Shown here: positions 23,379-36,599 of the stretch, in pieces | Position numbering within the stretch: the stretch's first letter is position 1 | Layout: each line of letters opens with the position of its first letter | Assembly (NCBI GenBank): GCA_911728435.2 | Contig: OU452200.1 | Location: forward strand, 22,583,715 to 22,647,714 | Direction of reading: 5' to 3' | Length of the DNA: 64,000 bases | Origin: Apoderus coryli | Lineage: Eukaryota; Arthropoda; Insecta; Coleoptera; Attelabidae | Made by a program: the position numbers and the translations under genes | Notes under the pieces: model-generated | The model's input: the letters and a program-made list of their open reading frames with translations, nothing else | Told to the model about the DNA's origin: nothing | Databases searched by the model: none

Positions 23379-24262
23379 TATGTGCATTGTTGTCTTTTGA
23401 ATGATATTTGTATTTTGTTATTTTTCGTATTTTTTATTAGTTCTTTTGACAGCTCTGGTGTCATCAATACACCTGTATCCCGAATTGCACCAAATTGCAA
23501 TGCTATTGAACAAGCATATAATCCTAAACATAATATTCTTTTTGAACTACCTGTATCTCGAAAACCAAGCCGTAGCGGACCCATGTACATATGAAATTTG
23601 TATCTTAAAATTAGTCAAAGAATCACCCTTTAAAGTTTGTACAAGTACTTATGCAACACCCTGTATACATAGATACTTTGATTTGCAATTTGCAAATCTG
23701 TCAAACTAGGTAATGCTGTTTTTTTTATTTACTTTCAAATATGGTGTTATGTAATTGTATTCAAATTAAATGTTTGGGGATGATATTTACGAGTTTTATT
23801 TTTTTATATAGAGAAACTGTTATTCAGTTTTTAAGGATCAATCTGAAGCAGACGATTGTACTTGTTAAAACATGAAAAAAGTTATTGTCGTGATACTTTT
23901 AACACCCTGTTGGTGGGTTTTTAAAGCTTTTTACGAAACGTGTTAACAATACAATCTACATAAATCGTTAGTTTTTTAAAGTTTTATGATCATTGCACAA
24001 AAACCAATATTAGGGAGACTGTAAGTTTTTTTTCAATTCGGCGTTGCAGAATTTGAACCTAATTGTGATAATTGTGTTATTTTACTAGTATAGATATTTT
24101 TGAGTAAATTAATTCGGTTATAATCGATGAGTAGAATCTTTGGAGTAAAATACATTTCACAAAAACCCTGACCCATATTTCTCAATAGATTTAAATTTTC
24201 ATTAAAAACAGATTAAAAATTCTAATTTTTTACATCCTGCATTTCGAAACCGTATTTTTTTA
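23379..24262. other. Unassigned AT-rich repeat-like sequence
   Basis: Overlapping frames on both strands at 23,378-23,709 are not coding in appearance. The segment 23,820-23,890 (CAGTTTTTAAGGATCAATCT) is a diverged inverted relative of about 24,540-24,600, so this may be the other arm of an old foldback element joined to 24,263-25,052. Confidence 0.35.
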
Positions 24263-25052
24263 AATAATTATTGTCATGCTGGAAATTTCAAACCTTATTT
24301 ACTTCAGCAACTTGTAAAAAGCACAGCCTTTTTAATATTAACATTTCTTAAAATCGATATTACGCGATAACGATGACTTTCTATCAATATCACAGAAGGA
24401 TACATTTATTACGTATATAATTTGTTAGATTTTACATCTCCGAATTGAAACACACGCAAAAAATGTGCATAAAAAAGTTAGGGTAGCATTTCACGCCTGT
24501 ATGCCCCTTTAATTTACCCGCCTCTGAGATTTATTTTTTCATAATGTTAACGACAAGTTGAATCTGCTGTTTGAGTTTGATCCTTAAAACTGAATCAGGT
24601 AATAACCGGAAGTCCTATCTATAACGCCAAATTTCGTTAATTTAAATATAACTTTTTGATGCATCCTTATATCCGAAATTTAAAATTAAATGACTAAAAT
24701 AATATTATTTTACTCATTTAAAATTATTGTCTAAAACATTTAATAAACCAGCCCTGTATATTTATACTATTATAGTAATTTATTTTATTTTCGTCCATAC
24801 ACATTAATCTTTGCGTAGATAGGTATACGTATACCATATAATTTTAAACAAAAAACACTGCTGCACAGTAGTACATATATGATACCTATAATATAAAAAC
24901 AAACTCCCACCTCGTAGGGGAAAGTATACTCGTCCTTGTCTAACATTGCCCATATGATTATTTTATTTCAACACAATACATATAACGCCATCTACAATTT
25001 CCATGGTTGCATGTTTTTCTAATAGATGTAGCTCGTGTCGAGACAGTTTCAA
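24263..25052 (-). repeat. Dispersed 0.8 kb repeat, right copy of the first inverted pair
   Basis: Reverse complement of 4,481-5,268, including the near-palindrome around 24,680-24,722. Unlike the left copy it is not cut by a foldback element and continues leftwards into TTTAAAAAAATACGGTTTCG-type sequence (minus strand), giving the ancestral edge. Confidence 0.7.
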
Positions 25053-26540
25053 TTTTCATAGGTTTTAATACCTAGAAAAATGCTACAGGTTTTGGTTTTT
25101 GAGAAATTAATTAATTTCAATAAAATACTATTATTGGCATCTATGATTGGACGACAATACAACAATACTTTGGTGAATATTTGCACAGCGGTTATGTATA
25201 ATTTTTCTCTTTGCTGCTTATCATAAATAATATATGGCGATTATTTATAGAGAGAGCTTATGCAACCCACAATTTCCTTAATTAAATAAGTTTATTAATT
25301 TAGTATAACAAATTGTAAATAACGATTAAATATTGTCGTTAGTGTTATGTGACAATACACAATACATGTGATAATAATTAATTCTAATTATTATTAAAAC
25401 ATATAATGTCATCCTTATCCTTCTACTTACTTGATTGGTTGTGATATGACAGATGTCAAGTCGAAAATATTCCTGCGGTGTCTTGTCTCTTCTCGTCTTG
25501 AAAAAATGGCCGCATGGTTTTCAAGTTCTAATTCTAGGAAGTTTTTCGGGAAACTTTAAATAAAGTCAAAACGTCGACATAGTTGTTTTAATGTTTTTTT
25601 TGTGCTAAATCCAACGAAGTGAAAAAGTTAAAAAAAAAAATAGAATAATAATAATAACATTCTAGGTTTAAGCACAATATTAATTGAATTGCTTCTTCAG
25701 GCTTCAAAACAAAATAATAAAAGAATAAACTAGTGCCCTTGAGGCACGAATAGCTCCCTATACACAAATTTATATATTTTTTTACAGAAAACTTTCACAG
25801 GTAATTAAATTTTACACAAAAAAAAATAGGGTGATTAAACCTCACTGCTTCTCCCTCGTGTACGCCAAGAAGCAACATTGACCGTTCGGTTTTTTTTTTT
25901 TTGTTTTTTTGGGGATAAACAGGCATGTATTTTTCGTTCATTCTTTTTAGCGATTGTCAAAATATTGCCAAAACATTTTAATTTAACGGGCTCCTTTTAA
26001 GGGGCTGTAGCTCCTTATGGGGGCATTTGCAGACACATGTTATATATAAGGATTTTTTGCTTACAATTACGTTTCCTACAACAAGTTTTCATTGGGTACA
26101 CTGAAGGCGAAACAGCTTATATTTTTCTTGAATAAAAGTATCATAAAAAATATTTTATTGTTACCCATCTAGCGAAAAATATTACCAAAATATATGTATT
26201 TATGCTTAAAAATTGTTTTTTTTTTCTTAATAACGGGTATCCGAAGTAGCTTAAATTGAACCTAACAACAGTTTTAACCCGATTTATATAAGAATATTTT
26301 TAAAAAATTGAGGGAAGGGGGAAAAATTCAGATAAAATTTAAATTTGAAATTTTTTATATACTTTTATTTTGAGTTTCACAGTATTTTTAGTGAGAATTG
26401 GCTCATAAATTTTTTATACGGGGTGTATGTGTATTGTTCCCATTTATTTGATTTCCATTTTGTAAGAGTTATGCGGTGCGTTGCTATTAGCACAACTCAT
26501 GAAGAAAGTAAGTAGTTCACTGAACACTAATATTTCAAAT
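25053..26540. other. No gene; partial foldback-family end near 25,727
   Basis: At 25,727 the sequence AATAAACTAGTGCCCTTGAG and GCACGAATAGCTC resembles the TAAACTAGCTGTTGCCC end of the F1 family, after which similarity is lost. Nothing else is recognised in this interval. Confidence 0.35.
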
Positions 26541-28345
26541 ACCTACATATTTTTGGTGTGATTCAACGATTGTTCTATCCTGGTTACCTTTACAACCCAA
26601 CGAATTAAAACCATTTGTAGCAAATAGAGTCAGCCAAATACAACAAATTTCTTCTATAAGTAATTGGGCTCACGTTGCTTCAGCTGATAACCCTGCAGAT
26701 ATCATATCTAGAGGAGCAAGTCCAAATACTCTTTTAAACTGTAGTTTATTGTGGTCAGGACCAGAGTGGCTTTCACATAGCTATGAATTCTGACCTAAAA
26801 CTGCAATTGCTGTGAAAGAACTGCCAGAAAAACGAAATTGTTCTCAATTCTCATTACTCAGTGTAGACTTGTTTGATTTATTTGACAAATATTCGTCACT
26901 TATAAAACTACAGCGTGTTATCGCTTATTGTTCACGATTTATAAAAAATACAAGTACAAATCTTAAAAATAAACTAGTTCGAACACTAACTGAAAATGAA
27001 CTTAACGAGTCACTAAATAAACTTGTAAAATTAGCTCAACAACAGGAATTTTCCAAGGACATTTATTTTCTTAAAAAATGTAACTCAGTTAAACCAAACG
27101 GTAAACTTAAATCTCTAAATCCATTCTTAGATGCTGAAGGCATAATACGAGTTGGTGTCCGTATAAGAAATTCATCATTTATTAGTTATCAACAAAAACA
27201 TCCGATTGTACTATCAGGTAAACACAAATTAACAAAGCTAGTTATTCGATTTGAACATGAAAGAAATTTACATGCAGGTATACAGGCAACACTAAATATT
27301 ATTCGAACTCGATTTTGGCCACTAGATAAAATACGGTTCGAGGTATATTACGAAAATGTGTAATTTGTTTCCGGGCAAATCCTATAAGTATAACACAGCA
27401 AAGGGGTGATTTACCTGAAAATCGATTAAAACATATTAGATCATTTTTTAATTGTGGTTTGGACTATGCTGGTCCTTTTTATATAAAAGACGGGAAAACG
27501 CGTAACCGAAAGTTGGTTAAAGCATACCTTTGTGTTTTTGTTTGTTTTTCTACTAAAGCCACTCATTTTGAATTAACTTCTGATCTAACCTCAGAAACAT
27601 TTTTAAATGCATTAAAACGCTTTGTATCTCGCAGAGGTATTTGCAAAAATATCTACTGTGACAATGGTACAAATTTTGTAGGAGGAAGCAACAAATTACA
27701 AAATGTTTATAATATTTTGTCCAAATTCCATGATGAATCAAATGTTGTCAATTATTTAAATATCAATAACATTCAGTTTCATCATATTCCTCCAAAGGCT
27801 GCACATATGGTCGGCTTATGGGAGTCTTGTGTTAAATCAGCAAAATACCATATAAAAAGAATTGTTGGAAATGCTAATTTAACTTTTGAAAATTTATATA
27901 CTGTGTTAACTCAAATTGAGGCAGTATTAAATTCGCGACCATTGACACCACTGTCAAATGATTCAAATGATTTGGCAGTCCTCACACCTGCTCATTTTCT
28001 GATCGGAGATGTTTTAACATCGATTCCGGAAATTAATGTGATTGATACCCAATCGATTATCACATTATGAACGTCTTCAACAAATGGTACAACATTTTTG
28101 GTTACGTTGGAATAATGAATATTTAAACACGTTACAACAAAGAACTAAATGGCCGTTGCAGACAAAAAATGTGACTCCTGGAACATTGATATTGTTAAAG
28201 GAAGACAACATTGCTCCATTAAATTGGCAAAGCGGGCGTATTACTAAAGTCTTCGCTGGTTAAGATGGCATGGTTCCAGTAGTCAATGTCAAAACAAAAA
28301 ATGGAATTTTCAAGAGACCTGTAACCAAAATTTGTATTTACCTTT
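26541..28345 (+). pseudogene. BEL/Pao retrotransposon pol, C-terminal half (RNase H, integrase)
   Basis: The fragment opens in RNase H (WCDSTIVLSWLPLQPNELK at about 26,556) and passes through a block ending DNPADIISRG (26,691-26,720). It then reads as the integrase zinc-binding region (26,812-27,363) and the integrase core (27,459-28,070) with DYAGPFYIK, CDNGTNFVGG and GLWESCVKSAKYH, which hold the three acidic residues of a DDE integrase. A final frame (28,042-28,263) is the DUF5641-like tail. Frame changes occur near 26,790, 27,363 and 28,050, with a stop at 28,261. Protease, RT and 5' LTR are missing, so it is 5'-truncated. It differs in sequence from the BEL/Pao element at 39,155. Confidence 0.85.
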
Positions 28346-28430
28346 AGATTATTAGTTAAGTTGTAGATATTTAATATTGTAATTGTTCTATTTTATTATT
28401 TCAAGTATCAACTTATTAAAGTTAATTCGT

Positions 28431-28620
28431 TCAAGGGGGCCGGTATGTTTGATACCTCCTGTATATTATTATAAATGTTATATAAAAGTTAGTTGCTATG
28501 GTTGTAAAGAACAAGAGAGAATAAACAAGAGTAAAAAATTACTGTTGCAAATCAAATTTTATCCTTAAAAAATTGATAATAAAAGAAAAACTTATAAACC
28601 TAGAATAATACAGTACACTT
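28431..28620 (+). repeat. Candidate polypurine tract and 3' LTR start of the truncated BEL/Pao element
   Basis: CAAGGGGGCCGG (28,432-28,443) lies about 90 bases after the pol remnant and is followed by TGTTTGATACC, a plausible LTR start. An AATAAA-type signal occurs near 28,577. There is no second LTR for comparison, so the 3' limit is a guess. Confidence 0.4.
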
Positions 28621-31600
28621 ATCCAACACGTAGGTATTGGTACTTGGCATATTTATTAAATTCTTTTTAGCAGATATTTCATTAATCATACACTGTCATG
28701 ATATGAATTTACGGTTTCTTATAGCGCGCAAAATATGCAACCTTTTCATATATGTGCCAAATGGCCAAAAAATTGTGGGAAATGTATAAAAAAAATATAA
28801 TATAATAGTATTTGACATGACGAATGTTTTGTTAAGCAAAACTGCCCACCAAACCGATAATTAATTTGACGCGGGGATGCTCAAAATGTCAACTTTCTTT
28901 CATTAATAGAGATGCAAGAAATATATTAATATATGCGATTCGATCTCAATATACTTTTAAAGTTGAACTGTTGCGTCGAGGACTGCAACTGAGTCTACTG
29001 GCCTTTTGTTATCTTTATATTTCATGCTGCCGTGTTATGTAACGTTTGGCAACATTTTTGTTGCCGAATCATACCCGCTGGAATGTACTTGAAATCCTAA
29101 AATAGATAAATAACCCTGTGTGTGTGATTGATTAACACGAACATAAGTCTTTTATATCTATTTTAATCAAATATTTTGTTCAGAGTATAATCAAATATCT
29201 TTCAATTAAATAGAGGAGGTTTTATTGAAATGTTTACTAATTTAATATTAATAAATCTTTTTCAATATACTACCTAATATAAAAGATTGATAATTGCAAT
29301 AACAGCTTAAATTAGTCACAAAATATAGTTAATATTACCTAATGTTAATTGTAATATGATACAATGTATTAAACTTAATTACATAAAGATATGTCTCATC
29401 TAAGGATACCACTTAGTGACAGTTAATTTTTCTTATAATACCTAAGTAAGAATACATTTTCTGTAATATATTTATTTATCATAATTATACATTCCTGTTA
29501 TTAGGTTTTATGAACGTAAAGGCAGAGTTGGCCAACGACTAAGCATAACAGTTTGTTTAGTGTTTTTATAGTCACAATCACAACTAGCTAAAATATGTGT
29601 AGACACCGTTTAGGTTACAAGTTGTGATGCATATTCATAAATAACTCTGAATTTTCAATTATTTTAACGTTATGATTGTCATTACTACGAACGGAAATAT
29701 GCACAGGCGTGATTGTTGCTTTTTGAATTGTAGGCTCTAAAAAGTACTCGTATGCATTTATTGATGACGTTTTTGTAACATTTTTTTTTATGAAATAACG
29801 ATAAAAAGAAAGGTAACATAATGTTAGATCGATAGCATAACACATAGAACAAATTTTCTTATGACTTTTATATGTTGTATAAACCACCCGTTTTTATTAT
29901 GTATTATTCACTAAATCTGTGACAAAGCTTACAACTAAAATTTATTCGCTGTGATTTGTGCGTTATACAAACACGTTGACTAAATCGGCCATTACTTTTC
30001 TGGTGCTGTAATAATTTTGCAAACACAACTTAATTGTGATATTATGGCAAAATTAAAACTTATGATTGATTTCAAAGAATTTAGGTAAAGTAACTTAATG
30101 TGTTTCCACAAGTTAAATGATATAAACTAAACAATTTAAATAACATGTAAAACGTATGAATTAGCAAATAATATTTAGCGTATGTTACATAACATTTTTT
30201 ACACCAAATAAATATAACACGCAATGAAACAATTTTTGCTCGATTATTTTTACAGTATTTTTCGATGTAAATGCTAAATTTACGAGCAGATCTAAAATTA
30301 ACTACATTATGCGCATTTGGTTGCTATATAGGATATGGGATGCATCAAAAGTGAACTCCATTCCTAAATAAGCTAGCTCATGAGTACTAGAACATCAAAG
30401 CCAAACTCGGACAAATAACTGAGTTTTCAACCTCTTAGTACTTCTTACTAGTTTGGTAAAACATTTGTTATTATTCTATTTCCTTAGTTTTAATTTAATG
30501 CGTATTTCATTATTATAACCATTCTATATTTCCTAATTACTTAAGTATTCCAATTACTGAATGCTCTTGTCATTTAGTTTTAATTAATTCAATTTCTTAA
30601 TGTGTCGTTGTGCCGTGCCTGTGCCTTAAGAACCTTACTTATCGCGCACGCGCTCCGCGAGAGACATTTTTCATATTTTTGCACATTCTTAAAAAAACCG
30701 CTGAACCGTTGGCACCCGCTGCTTTGGTTTACCTTAAAGTTTTTAATTGTTCGCTAATTCTTATTGAATTACATATTTATAATCGCAAACTGTGTTGTAT
30801 GTATATGTGTATGTGATTTGGACTGTGGTTTTGGAGTGGAGAAAGTGGAGAAAAGGCTGGCCAGCATATACTAGACAGTAAAGCCACAACGTGAGTACTC
30901 GAAACTTATTATATTAAGTAGGTTTATAAGGCTTACGTTCTACCCTTATAATTCTAATCTGCCCAGGTCCATTATTTAAATCTCTCACTAGTGGTTGTCA
31001 AACATTAAAAAATTAATACAATTGTGTAATTACCTACTTGAAGGGTAATTACTCAACATTTCTGAACATGATGAATTTTTCGTGTGTAACAACTACGAAA
31101 TTGTACACATTCTTTTTTGATATCAGTATTCTGTTCAAAAATTAGATCAATAAAATATTTTTGGTCTGTTATCAACAAAATGCACAACGGATACTTAGGT
31201 ATAAGCCAGCTAACGTCAACTCTTCGTACTAAAAATTATCTAGTTTGCTTCACATTGAAACAAAGATGTTGTCAGTCACCCTACCCGTCTCCTTATATGA
31301 CGTACTGAAAATTCAATCGTGGTATAATATTCGAGGGATACCGATACGGTTACACTTTACGATAAACAGACTTAAGAACTGCAAAGATAGATAGTTTTAA
31401 ATTACAGTGATTTTATGAGTATATATATTTGAAATTTGGCGATACGAGATTAAGTTAAATGCTAATAATTGTATCTGCATGTCATTTCGGTTTTTTTTTT
31501 TGTAAAAAATACGAGCAACTTCTAGCGGTAGACAGTTTGTTTTACTCGGGTATCAACTGTAGGTATACGTTTGTCAATCATAATTACGTTTTTCTAGGTA

Positions 31601-32290
31601 AATACATATCGCTTACGCAGGTTTTGTCCTTAGTCTCTATTTTAACAGGCTTCCATATCGAAAGGAGAAAAACCTACTCGTCTGTAAAAAGATAACTCCA
31701 TCATAAACGAATAAGTATTTAAACCATACACACAAACAATACCTATGATTTAATATTGAGAGTTTGATCAGTATGGATTTTTAATAAACTTACATAAGAG
31801 TAAATTGGAATTATGACTAAATGAGTTATATTAGATGAGTAAAGAAGTTCGATTTATAATTGTTTCTTTGCCATTCAATCTTGATGCTACGGTGTGTTAC
31901 TAAGCAATGTATATATGCCTTTAGGCACCTAAACATTTTAGTTATTCTCCGACATACGTAACAAGAGGAATTTATAACAATAATAGTTGAAAGCTAAAGT
32001 TTTACGAATTAATAAAAAATAAAGTTTAAGTAATTTTAGCACATAGTACTTAAGTATTATAAGAGTTAAGTTTTGTTCACCCGTTTACATAACAACTTCC
32101 TATATTAAAATGATTAAATCTTGCAACTGAGTATTAGAGTTATTTTACAAATTCAAATAAATTAATGGTATCATCAAAGAATCGCGTAAAGATTTTAAAA
32201 TAACAATAGACACCATGTACAATAATTTATACAACAATATGATGTTCCTTTTGTAGATGACGCAACGCGACGCTCGAACTAGCAGAGATA
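28621..32290. other. No recognised gene in 3.7 kb
   Basis: AT-rich unique-looking DNA. A slightly GC-richer patch at 30,600-30,900 contains a 68-codon frame and a possible donor ACAAC|GTGAGT near 30,890. That could be a first exon, but there is no further support. A piece at 28,843-28,915 is an inverted relative of 23,216-23,295. Confidence 0.3.
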
Positions 32291-32295
32291 TAATA

Positions 32296-32850
32296 GGAAG
32301 TTAAGGCAAAGCCAGTGACGTATACGTAAACGTATTTTTGACATCTACGCATGCGCTCTTTAAATTTATGATACGTTTAACGATACGAAGGCCGTAAACA
32401 TAAATATGTACCTCTACGCGTATCGTATACTTAAACGTATTGAACCGATTGTTGTCGGAATTACATGAACTTGTACGAATATCTAGAATAGAACATTAAG
32501 AACTCAATTTAAATTAAAAATTAAGCTAAGCTATTTTGCAATAAATACTTTATTATTATTATTATGAGTAGTAGTTTATTTTGTAACAATTATAAACATT
32601 TTTCTGTTATTGTTTATAGGTATACATAATAAAATATATAGGTATTTGGTTAATAATTAAAAAAACAATAATATTAACAACATAGTAAATGGAAGTAGAA
32701 AAATCTAAAACAGTCTTTCCGCGTATACGATACGCATTGGATAGCACCTTAACTCTATTTTGAATGACTGCTTATCTAGTGTAAACATAACCAAAATCTC
32801 ACGTTTACGTATGGAGATACGTATACGTCCTTGGTTTTGCCTTAACTCCC
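32296..32850. mobile_element. MITE, 555 bp, with TAATA target duplication
   Basis: The left end GGAAGTTAAGGCAAAGCC and right end (complement) GGGAGTTAAGGCAAAACC are inverted repeats extending through several ACGTATACGT motifs. TAATA flanks both sides (32,291-32,295 and 32,851-32,855). The interior includes what looks like a LINE tail (AATAAATACTTTATTATTAT near 32,540). No coding capacity. Confidence 0.7.
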
Positions 32851-32855
32851 TAATA

Positions 32856-33982
32856 TAAATACAACATACTATGGATCCATAATTAATCAATAGGTAGTAG
32901 TAATTTAAAACTTTGTAACGTGACTAATCACAAAGTAACCTTTCATAACAATCTCGATACTTAAATGTAAAACAATTCTAAATACCTGAAAACGAAAATT
33001 TGTGAGTATAAATTAAATATAATATGAGCCAATACACTACTCATCTGGATTATTACAAATAGGATACTTATGCATCTACCAAATTTTGTAAATTTTATAA
33101 TAATGAACAATTTCACCACTCGTAAGTGTCACGGGTTGTAGTGATAGGTTGTTGGACTAGTATTTCCATTCCTGGATTTGGAACGTTACATCTGCCTACA
33201 TACCATTTAGTAGTTTCCATCTATAAAAAAAGAATAATTTAATTAATCGAAATATGCACAGCTAGTTAATGTTCAACGTAAGAACGTTAACACACAATTC
33301 AATGTCAATTGGAGTTTTTAAGTACATATGAACTATTTTTTTTTGTTATTATTTAAATTAGGATGCAGATAATAATTTTATGATGTGAAAAATATTAAAA
33401 TTTAAATACATAAAATATATAATAATAATATAACACTTGTGGAAAACAAATTGTTGAGAAGCAAGTCAAAAATGCAACTAAAACTAATTCAATGCATTGC
33501 CAACGTTTCTGTTTATTTTAAACCATGGTCGGGGATCCAAAATATGGCAAAAATATTACTTTATTCGATTGAATGTTGAATGGCAAACATATTACTGAAG
33601 CTCGGTATACTAAGTGTAGTTTCACCAACTGGTTTCATCCTCAGAAACATTCCACAATCTTAATAATAATTAAATAAATAAATTCTGTATTGTCGTTATA
33701 TATTTGGGAATTGAATGCAGACGCCTGAACTCGCCCAATGAGAGAATCACTCACAAACCTGCACTTAATCCACAAACTTCAATTATATCGCAGAACAAAG
33801 TGTACTGAATTTTGAATTTAACTAATCAGGGGGCTCAACGTGAAGACAAAGTCAGCTAGAGAGCGAGATAGGCTTACCCAGTGTCTGTATCGTGAAATCT
33901 TGCGATTTTAGCCGAAGCCTGAGAGAAATGCTCATAGCGCGAGTGCTGCAGGGTTAAATATCTATACGAAAAACTTCATTTT
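32856..33982. other. No recognised feature
   Basis: AT-rich sequence without supported genes or repeats. Confidence 0.3.
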
Positions 33983-36412
33983 TAGCTGTCCATATCATAT
34001 ATGTAATATATGTATATATGGAGACTATTAGTTTCATGAAAAAAATTTTTTTTTTAATTTCACCGGAAATACTTGTTTTTGGTCATTTTATACATAAATA
34101 ACTAGTTTTAAAAAAATGTCTGTCTGTCTGTCTGTATGCACGAAAACGCAAAAACCGCTTAACAGATTTTAACCAAATTTGGTACAAAATTACTATTGGA
34201 CATGGCAAGGAGCTGATTAGATTTTGGGAAACATTGAGCGTAGGCAAAGGGTTTAAAAGAGGGTTCAAAAATTAAAAAAATTCATAGTTCTTAAACTTAT
34301 CCGAAATACAACATAATTTTCTACGCATTTAATGGAATATAACCTAAAATATTTAACATAAAATACTAGACCACATTGGCGTTCGAAAATAGTTTAAAAT
34401 GGGGTAAAAAATATTTTAAAAAAACGTACTTCTTAAACATAGCAGAAATATTAACTAATTATTTATAGCTTTAATAGAATATAACCTATAAAATGTGTCA
34501 TAAATAACTTACTTTCATAGGCGTTCGTAAATAGTGGAAAAGGGGTCAAAACATAAAAAATATCTATTTCCTAAACTTATTCGAAATATGGAATAATTTT
34601 TTTTAGTTGTGATAGAATATAACCTAAAAAATGTTACATAAAAGAATTGGTTCACACAGGCGTTCGAAAATAGTCTAAAAAAGGGGTCAAAAACGAAAAC
34701 AAAATGTTTTCCAAATATACCAGAAAAATTGGCTAATTATATATAGCTTTGATATAAGATAACCTAAAAAAATGCAGCATAAAATTTTTATTTACATAGG
34801 CGTTCGTAAATAGTAGAAAAAGGGGTAAAATAAAAAAAAATTAAAATGTAAAAAATTTTATATTTAACTAGTGGAATTGGTGTTAAAAATACACGACAAA
34901 AATTAATGTACCATAGGCGTCCGTGAAAATTCTATAAAAGGGTCAGAAAAAATTTGAATCCGTGATAACTCAAAAACCACTTAACGGATTTTAACCACAT
35001 TTGGTATGAAAATACTACAGGATATTTATAGGTGGTGATTAACATTGAGCGTACGCAAGGGGTTTAAAACAGGGTTCAAAAAATTTAAAAAACCATAGTT
35101 CTTAAACTTATCCGAAATATTGAATAATTCTTCATAGTTGTGATAGGATATAACCGAAAAAATGTTACATAAAAAAAAGAATTGGTTCACACAGGGGTTC
35201 GAAAATAGTCTAAAAAAGGGTCAAAAACGAAAAGAAAATGTTTCCCAAATATACCAGAAAAATTGGCTAATTATATATAGCTTTGATATAAGATAACCTA
35301 AAAAAATGCAGCATAAAATTTTTATTTACATAGGCGTTCGTAAATAGTAGAAAAAGGGGTAAAATAAAAAAAATTAAATGTAAATTTTTTTTATAATTAA
35401 CTAGTTGAATTGGTGTTAAAAATACACGACAAAAATTAATGTACCATAGGCGTCCGTGAAAATTCTATAAAAAGTTCAGAAAAAATTTGTATCCGTGATA
35501 ACTCAAAAACCACTTTTTAACGGATTTTAACCACATTTGGTACGAAAATACTACAGGATATTTATAGGTGGTGATTAACATTGAGCGTAGGCAAGGGGTT
35601 TAAAAGAGGGGTCAAAAATTTAAAAAATCATAGTTCTTAAACTTATCCGGAATATTGAATAATTTTTTCTGCGTTTAATTAAATATAACCTAAAATATTT
35701 AACCTAAACAATTAGACCACATTGACATGAGAAAAAAGTGTAAAATGCGGTAAAATGGTTAGAAAAAACGTATTTCTTAAACATAGCAGAAATATTGACT
35801 AGTTATTTATAGGTTTGATAGAATATAACCTAAAAAATGTGTTATAAATAACTTGATTTCATAGGCGTTCGTAAATAGTGTAAAAGGGGTCAAAATAAAA
35901 ACATATATACTTCCTAAACTTATCCGGAATAAGGAATAATTTTTCGTAGTTGTGATAGAATATAACCTAAAAAATGAACTGGTTCACACAGGCGTTCGAA
36001 AAATGGTCAAAAACGAAAAAAAAATGTTTTTCCAAATATAACAGAAAAATTTGCTACTTATATATTGCTTTGATATAAGATAACCTACAACATACAGCAT
36101 AACAATTTTATTTACATAGGGGTTCGTAAATAGTAGAAAAGGGGGCAAAGTAAATTTTATAATAAAACTAAAAAAATCAATTATTTTGCGTACAAGAACT
36201 TGGCCTAGAAGATCTGAAATTAAAATATGTACGTATAAATAGTGCCTCCAAAGAGAGGAAAAATGAACAAAACCAGATACTTCAAAAAAATAGCTGATGT
36301 CTAAAATAAAACAAAAATTTATTAAATTTGAATAAATGACAAAAAGGTCATAAAATTATTACTTTTACACTTGAATATGGAGAGCTATTCGTGCCTCGAG
36401 GGCAACAGTTTA
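33983..36412 (-). mobile_element. Foldback-family element F2, long form (2.43 kb)
   Basis: One uninterrupted minus-oriented copy runs from TAGCTGTCCATATCAT to GAGGGCAACAGTTTA. It is about 1.1 kb longer than the other units. The motif GGCGTTCG (or a variant) recurs at about 34,378, 34,520, 34,659, 34,799, 34,915, 35,193, 35,333, 35,449, 35,863, 35,991 and 36,119, mostly 115-141 bases apart. A larger block with CTTAACGGATTTTAACCACA appears near 34,150, 34,978 and 35,518. The 1.3 kb copies look like internally deleted versions. No protein is encoded. Confidence 0.75.
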
Positions 36413-36599
36413 TTATGTCTAGTATTATATCGATTTTAAACATTTTATATTCTTGCTCGTGTACAAATTTTTAGTTTACCTGGCTACACTAACAATATTA
36501 TATTAATAAACTCAATTGGTTTTCTAATTCAAATATCTATTTTTTATGTATGTTTTTTTATTTAATTTGTGCATTTTTATACCAAATAGGTATTCATCA

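Noticed and set aside
23378..23709. Overlapping frames on both strands
   Set aside because: Mirror frames over repeat-like DNA with CACCCTGTATA motifs; no protein features.
30610..30816. 68-codon frame in a GC-richer patch
   Set aside because: No homology recognised and only a weak donor site; noted as spacer, not called a gene.
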